Source: Apophysomyces variabilis
Taxonomy: Eukaryota > Mucoromycota > Mucoromycetes > Mucorales > Mucoraceae
Length of the DNA stretch: 64,000 nt
NCBI GenBank assembly: GCA_002749535.1
Contig: MZZL01000399.1
Coordinates: 186,001 to 250,000, forward strand
Direction of reading: 5' to 3'
Part shown: positions 22,647-34,665 of the stretch, in pieces
Numbering within the stretch: the stretch's first letter is position 1
Layout of the letters: each line of letters opens with the position of its first letter
The notes under the pieces: generated by a model
Databases searched by the model: none
Seen by the model: the letters and a program-made list of their open reading frames with translations, nothing else
What the model was told of the DNA's origin: nothing
Program-made: the position numbers and the translations under genes

Positions 22647-23704
22647 CGAAAGACAATAAAGATAAAAGTAATCACCATTAGTAGTTAATAACGAAGATAC
22701 AGAGAGGGAGGGAGAGAAAGACTTAGTAAGACAGACGCATTGCATAAACTTGCTGCACCGATAAGGTTTGCATAGTGGGCTGTTTCATTTCAAAATTTGG
22801 TTTGTTAGCTCGCTCTTTAAGATGACCGTACATATGAAACGAAGAACATGGTAACACAATCCAGTGAACCCTCGTCCATTTGGCGGACCTTAGAAGGTCC
22901 CTTCGTTTCCCCTTTTTCCTTTTGGCTCCGACAATGGAATGGAGTTTATAAAACAAACGTAATAAATTTTTTATACAGCGATTGAGGCCTGAGCCAACCT
23001 ATAACTTCTCATCCCGAAAAAAAAAAAGAACGTCCATAGGTTACTCTGTCTATAAATCAAAGCTAAGAGATAGAACCTATCTAGGATCGATTTGATCCGT
23101 CTCTAACTGCTCTTAAATGGAATGGCTAAGATCCACTAACAAGGTTGAACACAAAAAAAAAAGTAAAAAAGAAAGGACGCGCCCTCATCGCCCCATTTTT
23201 TTCTTTCTAATGCTATAACCGAAAAAATAATTAACCTTTTACAATCAATTTTATTTTTTCTTTTACACTATTGCTATTTCTTCAAGTTGATTGGCATGGT
23301 TACCGCAAGATGTGGTACAATGGATCGACCTTTTTCTCTCTTCCCTTTCCTATACCCTGCAGCAGCCTCATATTAGCCAGCTTCGATGGTGATACAGAAA
23401 CCTCCGCGGTGTTGCCATCGCATTTAGATAGCCGCAAATGAACATTGGCGCGTCCACCTAAATTAACCCGCCGTTTTCTCTTCTCTTTCCTTCTCTCTCT
23501 TTTCCAACATTTACTTAATACACCCTTTTCGGACCCGTTCAGCTATACATCCTTTTCCTTTTTTCAAATCAATTGCTTTAATTTCTTTTTTCAAGGTACA
23601 AAAACTTTGACATGTCGCCATGACAAGATGAAACGGAAAACAGCTCAATCATTTTTTTCGTTTCTTCTTTTCCTTTTCAGGGACTTTAACAGAAAAAGAC
23701 AAGC
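22647..23704. other. Intergenic and G-alpha promoter region
   Basis: AT-rich and, from about 23.2 kb, strongly pyrimidine-rich on the plus strand (runs of TTTCTTTT and TTCTCT) up to the G-alpha start. No gene is supported. The pyrimidine tracts fit a fungal core promoter and leader. Confidence 0.5.
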
Positions 23705-25001
23705 ATGGGTTGTTGCGCTTCGGTCGAGGCCCAAGATGGCTCGAGTAAATTACGGAATGATGAAATTGATAATCAACTACGACTAGAAAAGTTGAATATG
23801 CGTAATGAAGTCAAACTGCTATTACTCGGTAAATGCTCAACAAAAGCAAAAAAAAAAAAAGGTGAAAAACGTGGATGGTCGGTGTTCATGGCTGGGTTTT
23901 CCTTTTTTAGGTGCTGGTGAATCCGGAAAATCCACCATCTTGAAGCAAATGAAGCTCATCCACGACGGTGGTTTCTCGTTAGACGAGCGAGCTGCTTATC
24001 GGGAAATCATCTATAGCAACACAATCCAATCGATGCATGTTATTTTGGAAGCCATGGAATTACTCGAGATCCCTCTGGGCAACGCAGCCAACCAAGATCA
24101 CTACAACCTCATCATGCGTCAGCCCAGCCATGCAGACCATTACAGTATGCCTCCGGAAGTGATGCAGGCCATCAAAGATCTATGGGCGGACACAGGTGTT
24201 CGTGCTTGTTTCCGACGAAGCAATGAATATCAACTGAACGATTCGGCTTCCTAGTAAGACTTCCCATTTTGGAATGATCCTCCGACACTGAACAAATCTC
24301 CCTTTTTGCTTTTGTGTAGCTATTTCAAAAATATCGACCGTATTGGGGACCCGCAATACATGCCAACGGATCAAGATGTCCTTCGTTCTCGAGTGAAAAC
24401 CACTGGTATTACGGAAACCAAGTTTTTGCTTGGTGATCTGACGTATCGCATGTTCGATGTCGGTGGACAACGTTCCGAACGCAAAAAATGGATTCACTGT
24501 TTCGAAAACGTGACAGCCGTGATCTTCTTGGTTGCCATTTCGGAATACGATCAGGTCCTGATTGAGGATGAATCGGTCAACCGTATGCAAGAAGCCCTTA
24601 CCTTGTTCGATTCGATCTGTAATTCACGATGGTTCGAGAAGACATCCACTATCCTCTTTTTAAATAAGACAGATATATTCAAAGAGAAATTACATACAAG
24701 TCCGTTGAATCGTTATTTCCCGGATTACCAAGGTAAGAGAAAAAAACGAAAATGACTTTTGCGAAGGGGATGATACGGAGAACTTAATATTGATTTTAAA
24801 ATCTTTGATTTAGGTGGTGCTAATTACGAGGATGCAGCTTGTTACCTCATGAATCGCTTCACCACGTTGAATTCGTCGCAGGATAAACAAGTGTATACGC
24901 ATCTGACGTGTGCCACAGATACCGAACAGATCAAATTTGTCATGTCGGCTGTTAACGATATTATCTTACAAACTAATCTACGAAACGTTGGTCTGATCTA
25001 A
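23705..25001 (+). CDS. Heterotrimeric G-protein alpha subunit
   Basis: Four exons (23705-23828, 23911-24253, 24320-24732, 24814-25001) give 355 residues, the usual length. The N-terminus MGCCAS offers Gly2 for myristoylation and Cys3/Cys4 for palmitoylation. Guanine-binding motifs are present: GAGESGKS (about 42-49), [24 protein letters not shown] and TCATDT. The protein should sit on the inner face of the plasma membrane and relay receptor signals. The C-terminus is NLRNVGLI, so the position four from the end is Val and not the Cys found in Gi-like fungal subunits. Length, motifs and splice phases make the call secure; which receptor pathway it serves is unknown. Confidence 0.95.
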
Positions 25002-26432
25002 TTTTTATTCTTATTTTTTCTTTCTTTATCTTTATATCTTTTTTTTTTTCATACAAACCCCCTTTTCGCTCCATTTGGTACATATGTAGATTTTATTTTG
25101 CTATTCACTTTACTCAAACCTCCCCTACAAAACAATTTATCGATTTTAAGCCTTTCTCTTTGCCATGTTAAACATCTTTTTGCTTTAAAGGAGCATTTAC
25201 TCTTTACTGTCTCTTTGTTATCCCCCCCTTTTTTTTTGTTATGACTATAGATTTCCCATAAATAATCTTTGTTAAGTTTGTAGAAAGAAATAACAAACGA
25301 AAAGGCATTTTATCTTTATTTTTGTTTTGGAAGAAGGGAGAAATAAGCTGTATCCGATATTGTTGCTCAGCATAACGATGGTCTGTGCCACTGTCTGATC
25401 ATTTCGCGCTGGCGACATTGAAGTATGACGACAAAATATAGACAGAAAAGTACAGCACATTTTTAATTATATTCAAGTGTCAAATTACAACTGCAAATCA
25501 ATTAGGGGCAACGGTTTCGCTTCATTAGCTATAGCTTCCAATAAAATGTGCCAATACGCAGTTTGACTATCACTGATTCATTTCGGAAGTTTACAATTTC
25601 ATGGTTTTGGGAATCTGGACTTTTTCCGGCTGCACAAACTGTTTAGCTATCGCTTCGCTTGCTGGTACCTTTACGGGAATATTTGACAAGTCGTTAGAGA
25701 AGTTCATGCTTGCATTCTACAAGGAAGATATTGCTTTATATGGCTATCGTCGAAATCTGATAACATAAAGTCTTGTTGGTTTAAGTCAATATGCAACGTA
25801 GAAGAAGTATGGTTTTTATCTTCTAATTGATGTTCTGCTTCCGAATTATAATTTTATATATCATGTTCTGCAATATAACTACTTCCTCGTCATCACAGGA
25901 AATAATCCGTACCGAAGTTGTGATTGAGGAAGGCACGGGGAATCTCACACACGCTGTATCCTGTCCTTATCACCATGGTGTTTGCCTTCTTTCTCCTTGC
26001 CCATCATTCTCTCCACCATCATCCTCTTCTACCTATTCCATGCCAGATATCGCATTAAAACAATCATGTACTAGACTTATAAATCACGTTCCTTACGTAA
26101 CTCTCATTCCAATCTTTTGTACATGTGCCTTTACGTTGTAAACAAATATATGTCCACTATGCTTTGTTCCTTACTTTCATCAGTAGAGTTAAGCGTCAAT
26201 CATCGCCATACATAAAACGAGTTGAACTAAAAGCACTTCATAAAACTGCTTGAACAGAGAACGCTGTTTCTTACGTAGCAAATAGTGAAAGATACTGAGC
26301 TTTTTTTTATTTTAATTTAATTTGTTAACCGATAGCTTATTTCTTGAAGGAATATCATTTACTCGTTGCCGTAGAAATGAACTATAAGTATGAGATTTCT
26401 TTTTCAGCTTTCTTTCTCGGGGCAAAGGTAGC
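25002..26432. other. Intergenic with unassigned small frames
   Basis: The first 250 bp are T-rich 3' flank of the G-alpha gene. Apart from the minus-strand frames annotated separately at 25598-25860, a plus ORF at 25827-26141 begins with a hydrophobic stretch and could imitate a secreted peptide, but no family or splice partner is recognised. Confidence 0.4.
25598..25860 (-). other. Possible small or multi-exon gene fragment
   Basis: Two adjacent minus-strand frames have protein-like composition. One ends near 25.7 kb and contains LHIDLNQQDFMLSDFDDSH. The next begins about there and reads MNFSNDLSNIPVKVP, then AIAKQFVQPEKVQIPKTMKL to a stop. No intron joins them cleanly and no upstream start was found. 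They could be exons of an unrecognised gene or the remains of one. Confidence 0.2.
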
Positions 26433-26802
26433 TCAAAGCTTACCAATCTTATCTTCTTCGATAAAATCCACGTAGTCCTTGTTATCAAAGGTTTGGATAA
26501 GACCTTCCGGTAAGGAGATGGTCAATGCTTTCAATCCGATCGTAATTTCGTAGGTGACTTTGCCACCCACTTTCTCAACGTCTTCCCGGGCCTGTTTGAA
26601 CTTTTCTGGCGTAGCTGGTTCGGATAAGGCCATGATATAGTCCACATAACCGGCTTTGTTATACACAACATTCTGTCAGTTTTTTCTTTTTTTTTCTCTC
26701 TCCGCTACTCCTTTATCTTGGCCTACGTTCAGCTGCTTGCACCGTCATGACGAGTACACCAATGAAGAAGAGTAAGAATCGAAAGACCAATGCCAACTGC
26801 AT
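26433..26802 (-). CDS. Small secreted proteinase inhibitor I9-like protein
   Basis: A 77-codon frame (26433-26666) reads KAGYVDYIMALSEPATPEKF, EDVEKVGGKVTYEITIGLKA and KDYVDFIEEDK. This is the pattern of the inhibitor I9 (subtilisin propeptide-like, Pbi2-type) domain: a ferredoxin-like fold ending in V-x-x-I/V-E-E-D. An upstream ATG at 26802 opens a strongly hydrophobic signal-like peptide (LVFRFLLFFIGVLVM). A donor near 26.73-26.74 kb and an acceptor at about 26675 would join them, but the best GT sites do not give one unambiguous phase, so the exact junction is uncertain. It probably inhibits or chaperones a subtilisin-type protease in the secretory path or vacuole. Confidence 0.55.
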
Positions 26803-27118
26803 GCTCTCTTATGTAAAAATCGTGTCAGAAAGAAAGAACGGGAAAGTCCGAGGTGTGGAAAATAACAGAAAAAGGAAGGGCGGGGAATTACCAATTGTTC
26901 CAGTCGTTTGACCGAAGCGAAATGGTCACAAGAACAACCCATCGCCACCATGTCGCCATTCGGTGCTGCATAAAGACATCACAGAATGGCACAAGTAGAA
27001 GAAGAAAAAAGATGATAACCTCCATTTTTATCTTTCTTTCGATTAGATGTAGAGGACTTGCAGTTGACAAGTTACTTTTCTTTTATTTCGTCTTGTGTAA
27101 GCAATGGTATAGAAACGG
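26803..27118. other. Short intergenic region, nothing assigned
   Basis: About 315 bp between the inhibitor start and the 3' end of the Mus7/Mms22-like gene, both on the minus strand. No motif is singled out. Confidence 0.5.
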
Positions 27119-30100
27119 TTACGCTATGGTTTCATTTGATTCGGTTTCTTCTTGTTGCGCCAGCGCAACCAGATCATTATCTCCCATATTTTGAAGTTCA
27201 TCAAACCGCTTGCCAAAGGCCTTCCAACTATCCGATGGCTCTCTAGCTTCTCCGTGACAATCGAACTGGTACAAGGGCCGTAAAACAACGAACCAATGCC
27301 GCAACCATTCACTTTTGTCACGCACCGTAGGGTAAGCTCTCGCCGTACTTTCTAACGATAAATAATGGCTCAACATCTTCCAAAATCTATCATTCTCTGC
27401 ATATGCGATGTATTGGTTTTCCGACATCAAAAGATGGATAAGACAGATCCAGGCTTCCACAACTACAGGGTGTTTTGTTTCCGCAATCATGTCCTCCTTC
27501 TCTGTATTGTGAACCTTTGCCTGCTGCGGTCCGATCCATAAGAGAAGCCACATCAACTGTCTTGCACAGTGTTCAACTGACCACCGATGACCACTTTCCA
27601 CAGGATCCAGAAGCTGTAATCGACATGACCAATCCAAAGAATACAGAAGCAATTCTACCAGACTCTTCCACTTCGGCGGAAGCTCTGTCTCCAACGGGTT
27701 CAGCTGACCATTTGAACCATCTGACATGACTAAGATACGGCCACAAAGTCGCGCAATTTCTGCACGAAATAATTCAATAAGCTCTCTTCGTTCCTTCTCT
27801 AAAACGGTTGGTATCCATTGTGTCAGACAGGCCGAGACAAATGAATAAAATGTCTGGATGTCTTTTGACCCCTTCTCTGTTGTTCCGGAAAGACCATCCC
27901 AGAAATTAGCAAGATACTGAAAAGCTTGCGTAAAGACACATTCCATTTCGTTTTGACACTGAATAATCGAGCATCCGTTCAGTCGTACCCACCCTGAAAA
28001 AAGCTGAAAAGGAAACGAGAAAAACTGATCCATCAATATAGGCGGACATTGCTCGAGTAGTTCGCCAAGGTAGCCTTTTCGGATATAGATGCCGTCTGCT
28101 AATCGCGTTCCCCTCTTCAACTCATTCTGTTCGAAACGAACAGGTGGCAAAAGCCGTCTTTTATGCAGCGCTGCTTCTTCTTCGGATCGATCTACATGCC
28201 AGACAATTGGATTAATTGAACTAGAAACATCGGCAATCGGTTTCGCAGTTGTCGGCAATTCATCATAGTCGCCATCCGAATCATCCGCCGTCCATATCAT
28301 TTGGTTTCTTGGATGTGAAGCATCTTTCAATGGCATCCTTCCGGCAGGAGGTGATTCATCCTCAACGTCACTCCAATCCCACATCATCTGTCTGCTCATA
28401 TACGGGTTATATTCTCTGGATCGTAGAGAATTAGATGCCTTCGTCCTTCGGGACCCGGTTGTTGTTTTGGATTTGCTTCCCGTCCTAGTCCCGCTTTTCC
28501 TCGTTGATCCATTTCCTGGTTTAGATCCACATCCTGATCTGGATTGCCCCTCCACTCTGCTTCGGGGCCGAGCATTATCTTCCTTTCGCTTTTGTTTAGG
28601 TTTCACTCCGTGTTCTCTGCTATTAGATCGTACGTCACTGCTTTTCTCTTGTGGTTCTTCCCAGTTCCACATATCTGTAATTTTTGGTTGTACATAAGTT
28701 GGGGATGGTATGATCATTACTTCGTCATCGCTGGATTCCGAGGATTCTTCACGAAATGCTGAAAAAACGTCCTTTTCCGTTAATTCACCCATTTTACTCT
28801 GGTTTTCTGATGAATGCGTTATCCTTTGACCTTGCTGACGACTGGATTCAGTCGCCTTTTTACGTCTTTGTTCGCGGTATTGCTCTTCCTCTTGAAGCTG
28901 GTTAGAAAAAACCTTGGAAAAAGACAAAGGAAGAATCCCTTTGAGAGCTTTTTTGCGTTTTCGTAGCTCATCCAGTGTAACTCGTTTGCGACCAGCGTCA
29001 TTAGGATCAAACCCATCGTCAGGAACAACGAAGGAATCCTCTTTTTTTCCTTCTGGGCCTGTTTGATCCATGGTATTCCCTGCTTTGTTTTTTAATTTCT
29101 CGATCAGGTTTCCAGGCCTGGATGGTAGCTGTGAGCGACCTATAGAGGAAGGTGTTGTTGTCTCGAATTCTTTATCAGCATCGCTCGGGTCATCAGGAAA
29201 GTCAAAGACATCATCCGCTATACCGTCCCATGGATCATCTTCAATCACAATAGCAGCTTGTTTAGGCTCATCAGCGCCATCGTCTTCATCGCTATCGGCG
29301 ACAATCTTTCGTTTTCTCTTTTTTGATCGAGAAGTGGCCAAATCCTCTTCTTCACTATGGCTGTCCGAGCTGCTATCGTTTAATGCTGATAAGGCGGCTG
29401 TGTGAAAGACTGTAGGTTGAGGTTGGTCGAAGGAGGACAGCGATGGAGCGGCTGCTGTAGGCTCAATCCGTCTAGACTTCCCTTTTCGACCGTACACTCG
29501 GGTTATATTGTGAGTTGTGCTTCTGGACCTAGTAGAAGTCGATAGGTTGTCTCGAGAAGCTCGAGCTTTCTTAGGTTTGCTGAGGTTATGAGAGGTAGGT
29601 CGAAAGGTCGATGAGATATCAAAAATGTCAGAGGAAAGGCTAGTTTCCAATGATGGAGTATCTATTTCTTGTGTCTCAGGCTGAAACTCGTATGTGGCAT
29701 CGTCATCGCTTCCCTCTTTTTCGCCGTATTTGCCATTGTTTGTTTGTGTGGGCATCTCTGATTCGGCAAGCATAGCATCCAATGCCTTTCGCCCGAGTAA
29801 AGATCGATATTGTGCACTTTCGATAGTAAACGGACGAAGCTGGATGTCGCGTCTCTGGCGAAGTGAGCGAGATAGACGAGAGCTTTGGGGAGCCATTGGT
29901 TTCTTTGCCGATGACCCTAATTTGGTCGACATGCTAAGCGTTGTCTTTACCGCTGGAACTAATTACTGTAAATAATCGCACAGATCTTTGTTCGTAGGAA
30001 ATAACTTACCGACATTGTTACTGCGGTTACGCGTGCATTGAAGGGACCAAGTTTCTGAAAGCTGATCGAGGGTCATGTTTGCATAATGCTGAACGCGGTC

Positions 30101-30190
30101 TTCGTCTACCGAGCTTTGACTATTAAGGACGTCCGAGAAATCGCTGTCATTGCTGTTTTCTGCTGATGTGTCCTGTTGAAATGTTGTCAT
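27119..30190 (-). CDS. Mus7/Mms22-like DNA repair scaffold
   Basis: Exon 1 starts at the ATG at 30190 (MTTFQQDTSAENSNDSDF) and is spliced through a TTAG acceptor to a 937-codon ORF, giving roughly 1000 residues. The N-terminus has LRQRRDIQLRPFTIESAQY, a feature of the fungal Mus7/MMS22 family. A long acidic, Ser-rich and Lys/Arg-rich disordered middle (many SDEDD and SESSDDE blocks) follows. The C-terminal third is folded and helical, starting LADGIYIRKGYLGELL. Mus7/Mms22 works with the Rtt101-type cullin ligase at stalled forks in the nucleus. It is shorter than the best-known members, so the 3' end could lie in an unplaced exon. The N-terminal signature carries most of the call. Confidence 0.5.
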
Positions 30191-30912
30191 TGTCACGGCA
30201 TGCTGGTGTTAAAAGGGGAGAGAAAGAGGGAAAACAACACATAAAGTCCGCTGTCAAAAAGTTCATTGTCAGGTCCCGATTTCGGGCATTGAGAATACAG
30301 AGTATATGCGTTACTTCCCTTCCAGGATGGTAAAAATGCAATTCTTCTTCAAAGACATCCAGTGAACCACTCTAAGGCCGATCTCTCTTACTCTACAAAA
30401 ATAAGCTTGCAATCCCAAGTTAAACTCAAGGCTGCCTATGTTTCGTTTACGCAATAATTTAAACCAGTCTCTTCCCTACTGATCCAGGTAATAAATATAC
30501 CCTAAACAAACGTGTATTTTACGTACAACACCGTGAGGGAAGCAACCAAGCTGTCTGTTTCGCCGAGACAGAACGAAAACCATATATGATAGTAGAGTGG
30601 ATCGCCTATACATGTCATTTCCAGGATCCTGATCGAAATATATGCTCGAAAACAGTTTGCCATTTGATTGGAATATATAGAAAGATTGCTTTTTTTGTTA
30701 ACTATCCAGTTGATGTTGTTATCGGTTGGCAAAGCTTTCGTTCATGGTGGCATTAGGCCTTGTACCACCATTGAGTTTGAAATGGTGCTTGGCTTCTATC
30801 GCAGACCTTGCTTTGAAGAATCTCATCTGTCATTATGCCTGACATTGCGAACAACGAAGGTGAATCGTCAGTTAAGTGACAACGTTTCATGAGCTTCATT
30901 GGCTAATATTAA
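30191..30912. other. Divergent promoter region of the Mus7-like and EAF6 genes
   Basis: About 720 bp between outward-facing genes. No specific site was identified. Small ORFs on both strands are treated as chance. Confidence 0.5.
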
Positions 30913-31698
30913 ATGCTCGATCAGAAAATCCAGCCTCAAGAAAGTCAACAAGTGCAGCATGAGAGACAAACACCGCTGCCATCGCAGGAACAGCAACAGC
31001 AACAGCAACAAGAACAACAGCAACAACAGCCACAGCAGCAGCAACCACAACAGCAACAACAACCATCATCGGCAGGGCAGCAGGTGGCAAGTTCCTCAGG
31101 CACTAGCTCAACTTCAACAGAGCCGATACCAGTTACTAGACAAAAGTACGAGGAGACAAAACAGGAACTACAAGCTCTTCTTAGCCGCAAAAAGCAAGTA
31201 GATACCAATCTTGTAAGTGATAAGGATGCCGCGTTGGACAAGTAAACCGAATATTTTCCTCATAATAAACGGTCTATAGATCAATTTAGAAAATGCTATC
31301 TACTTATTTGAGGGATCCTATCTCGAAGACACACAGCAGAATGGAAATATCATCAAGGGCTTTGATGGTTATTTAACCAATCGATTCGAGAAACGAAAGC
31401 AACAAAAATTTACAGAACTTGATCGATTATTTTCACTGTCATCTTCTACTTATCAAAAGGTTTGTCTCCTAATGCGCATTAAAATTTTGTTACTTTTTTT
31501 TAAAAACTGTATATGCAGGCTTTGGCACAAAAGGAGGATAGAGACCAGGATTCCAGTCAAGATGAAAGGACTTCCGGATCATCTTCCTCACAGCGAAGGG
31601 ATAAGAAACGGAAATTGAAGATGATGGGAAATGAAGTGCGCAAAAAGAAGAGGTTTGGCTCATCGGACGATGAAACCGACAGAACAGATGGATTTTAG
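30913..31698 (+). CDS. EAF6: Chromatin modification protein Eaf6 (NuA4 subunit)
   Basis: Three exons (30913-31212, 31280-31459, 31519-31698) give 219 residues. The diagnostic core is [17 protein letters not shown], spliced in phase to [17 protein letters not shown] and [12 protein letters not shown], which is the Eaf6 domain found in yeast NuA4 and animal MOZ/HBO1 complexes. The first half is a helical coiled coil. N-terminal to it is a glutamine-rich tract interrupted by Pro. The C-terminus is basic (KKRKLKM, RKKKRFG) and may be a nuclear localisation signal. It supports histone acetylation in the nucleus. The gene diverges from the Mus7-like gene. Confidence 0.9.
30985..31066 (+). repeat. 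CAG/CAA-rich polyglutamine coding tract
   Basis: Inside EAF6 exon 1, CAG and CAA codons alternate with a few GAA and CCA codons and encode a Q-rich stretch of about 25 residues. The minus-strand and shifted frames here produce poly-Leu, poly-Ala and poly-Cys shadows, which are not genes. Confidence 0.85.
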
Positions 31699-32233
31699 GT
31701 TACAAGTCGAAAAGGTTCGCCTTTTTGAATGGAGTAGTATTTCTGGTGTATCTATACGTCATTGCTATGATATTTAAATTGATGGAAACAAAATGTTAGA
31801 AAACAATTTTCTTTCTTTGACCAAGGAACTATCCATATTAATAACGACAGTGTATCGTCAGGATGTCGTAAAGTATTTGTGTTATTGATATGAGGCTATT
31901 TCTTTATAGTTCCAAATAAAATGAAACCAAAAAGGGTGAGAGGTTACGGATTTCATGTTGTCCACAGCTATTAGCTAATGCTATAAGAAAACCATCCTAG
32001 CCATGCCGTTTCAGTAGCGATACGTTTGTCTTGGGCACAAGTTTCCTGTTGTTGACGTGCACTGTAGGAGGTTTCAATCTTTTCCATTTGGGGCAGTCGA
32101 CTTTCGCCGAAAGTGACTGTACGGGAAATGCGCAGGATAACTCAAGCAGCGGCCTTTTTTGGAGTGACCCGCGCAAAACATAAACCCAATCCTGTAACAG
32201 GAGAGGAGAAAAAGCGCCCTTTCTTTGTACACA
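31699..32233. other. Intergenic, promoter of the PMP3-family gene
   Basis: About 530 bp with no supported gene. Nothing distinctive was seen. Confidence 0.5.
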
Positions 32234-32655
32234 ATGACCTACTCAGGAAGAGATATTGCTTTGTTCGTCGTCGCCTTCTTCATTCCTCCTCTTGCAGTCC
32301 TTCTGAAGAGAGGTTGCGGCATTGACTTCTTGATTAACGTTTGCTTATGGGCTCTTGGTGCTAGTAAGTTTCGCTCATGCCTTGTCGCATTCACCGTTTC
32401 ATTCCAACACCCAAATCTCTCCTTTCTATAGTTCCAGGCATTGTTCACGCTTTCTATATTGTACATAAATACAACGATAACTTTGAGGATATCGAGCGCG
32501 GTGGACTGGTCTATCAACAAGTTCCAGGCGAGGAACCTACTCGCGTTACCTATGGCGCTTCCAACACTGCAGGTAATAAAAAATAACTTGTCATTGTAAA
32601 AAGAAAAAATGAGCCTAATTACTGCTTTCTTTTCTTTTTGCAATCTACAGAATAA
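32234..32655 (+). CDS. Pmp3/UPF0057 plasma membrane proteolipid
   Basis: Three exons (32234-32363, 32432-32572, 32651-32655) give 91 residues. The last exon supplies only the second and third bases of one codon plus the stop. The family signature is present: two membrane segments (ALFVVAFFIPPLAVLL and FLINVCLWALGAIPGI) with the conserved FIPPLAV and the GCG-DFLINV loop, followed by HAFYIVHKYNDNFE. The C-terminal tail is longer than in yeast Pmp3, which is common in fungi. Such proteins help to keep membrane potential and salt tolerance at the plasma membrane. Retention of intron 2 would change only the final residues (GNKK). Confidence 0.9.
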
Positions 32656-33243
32656 GAAGAGCAGTATAAATATAATCTCTTATTTACGTATAAAAACGGG
32701 AAATACAAATTGCAACTGGGATCCTCTTCTTGTCTTTGAATATTCCGGTATAGGGAACGTACGCGCTTGGGAAAGCGACGGCGTACCGTGTGTCCAGTAC
32801 AAGATGTTTATTTGAGAGTCCGTCCTGTGACCATGGCAGAACTTTATTCTTCATCTATCTCTTCTTCTCTGCTTCACACTGATAAATTCTGGAAACAGCA
32901 AGCTGTTTTTACATGGCGTAATTTTAACCGTATTAATAATAAGATAAGACCATGTCATGTCCTAAGTACAACAGAAGAGCCTTTATAGAAACAAAGGTAA
33001 GATACCAATACAGTCAACCCGGCGGAAATCGGTGTCGCACTTTTCCCAAACGCAGTGTCACGAACAAAATTAAATGCCGCTAGCTGGACGGATCAGATGT
33101 CGTGTTTTCGGGCATATGGTACAGGATCCGGCAGTGTTTCGTCCTGAGACTCTACATTGTCACTGCTACACCGAAAACTTTACATACACTCTTTTTCAGA
33201 ATGCAAACACATCTGTATAAGACCTACATTAAACCCGGATGAA
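32656..33243. other. Intergenic, nothing supported
   Basis: Small plus-strand frames here have no recognisable motif. The 3' part borders the transposase relic at 33.24 kb and may be its decayed flank. Confidence 0.4.
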
Positions 33244-33650
33244 GTAAGATTTTCCAGCCTGATGTTTCAGAAAATGGTGAGTGTGTCAGCTGCTGCAAAG
33301 CAATTAGGAGCTCTTTTTCGCTCAGGCCAAAGATGGGCATCACAGTATGAGAAAGTGGTTGGCACCGTATTCAAAGAGTGTACAATCAATGGTCGTCCGC
33401 GTATTTTGAATGTCTCCACATATTGAAAACGAAGCTGCGTTGATTTGTGAACAGCGAGTACAGCTTGCCATTGAAGAAAGCTTGGTTTCAGCTTGTAGAC
33501 AGGGATAGTGAGGCTAAGATGCAAGGCTGCCTTGACTGGATCGCGGAGACAGTATATGACAGACATGGACTTTCGAAAAGATTGCGTCGCTTTTTATGAG
33601 TCTGCGTTCCATATAACGACGAAACGCAGTATGGCATAGTCAAAGAAAAA
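33244..33650 (+). pseudogene. Degenerate Tc1/mariner-type transposase
   Basis: The plus strand reads VSAAAKQLGALFRSGQRW, YEKVVGTVFKE and NGRPRIL, a helix-turn-helix plus GRPR linker typical of Tc1-like transposases. After stops and a frame change, a later segment at about 33558-33640 reads DCVAFYESAFHITTKRSMA, then a stop, then SKKK. This matches the second catalytic-acid region (consensus CVFIDExxFNxxxxRxxAWSKKG). The first Asp region and the C-terminal part are missing. It is an inactive relic; terminal repeats were not found. Confidence 0.6.
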
Positions 33651-34665
33651 GTCTTGGCCGACCAAGAGTCCCTAAGATTTCTCAAGCAATTCCCAGTTGT
33701 ATACCATGTACACCTATCACTGCTGCAGAAACCGTACAATGAGCTTCCTTATGCTTTGTGGACATATCGATTGCCATTCAGATTTTCACTGAACGAAAAA
33801 TAACTTGCCCGCATTGCCCATCCGACAAGCAAAGCCAGCTCATTGTCTCTTGCTGCTCTTGTATCCGACTTGGCGTTGATGAGTATAACTTGTAAAAGAT
33901 GTCGCAACAATGAATATCTATGGTTAGTCGACAACCAATATACTGTCATTATTACAAGCATCTTAGAATAAACACTTTTCTTTCTTGTTCGCAATAATTA
34001 AAACATGAATACGCTTTTAGTTTACTGATGCTTGCTTTCTCGGTGTGCTCCTTTTCTTGTCCGTTTTATTTATGATGTCATTTTCCCCATTTATTCAAAC
34101 CATGTTCTAGACTTAGCTTTCTCTTTCTGTTGGTATCCCTTATCAATTACATCTCTGCGATAGGAGATGCATGTAACAAACTGTCGTTATGTGGTTTTAT
34201 AGTGGCAACGAAGTGAAGACTGCCACTAGTCTAGGCTTGTAGACCAGTAATTCTCCTGTCAAAGGTACAGAAGAGACAACCAAAAATATGTGGGATTTAG
34301 GCATTTGGCTCTCCCTCAACTTGGAGTATTCCGCGCTGATGCGTCGAATAAGGTTCCTTATAACTCATCTATAACAAGGTCTACTTGTATCGTTTTTAGC
34401 GGAAACTTGACCTTTCCATGGCACAAAATTTATTTAGAGTAGCATAAAAAATCTATTCAATAAACCGTATAGTCCAATGGAGTCATTGTTCAGTTATATC
34501 CCGTACAAACGTGCTGTATTGTCCAACCTTCAGAGAATGCGGCATGGAGATTTTGAGGAACAATAATGATTGTCCCGGAACGCCGTTTATGATTGGTTGC
34601 GTGATTATCCCCGACCGATGCATAGTGATGGCTCGCCATTTCCGCCACGGACATACACAAGCACG
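33651..34665. other. Intergenic, nothing supported
   Basis: About 1 kb. Small frames only. The stretch just before 34666 must hold the promoter of the gephyrin homologue. Confidence 0.45.

Noticed and set aside
27475..29975. Several plus-strand ORFs inside the Mus7/Mms22-like gene
   Set aside because: They lie antisense to one uninterrupted 937-codon frame and show the Ser/Leu-rich composition expected of antisense shadows.
30868..31241. Minus-strand and shifted frames of poly-Leu, poly-Ala and poly-Cys over EAF6
   Set aside because: They are shadows of the CAG/CAA glutamine tract of EAF6, whose conserved core lies in the plus frame.
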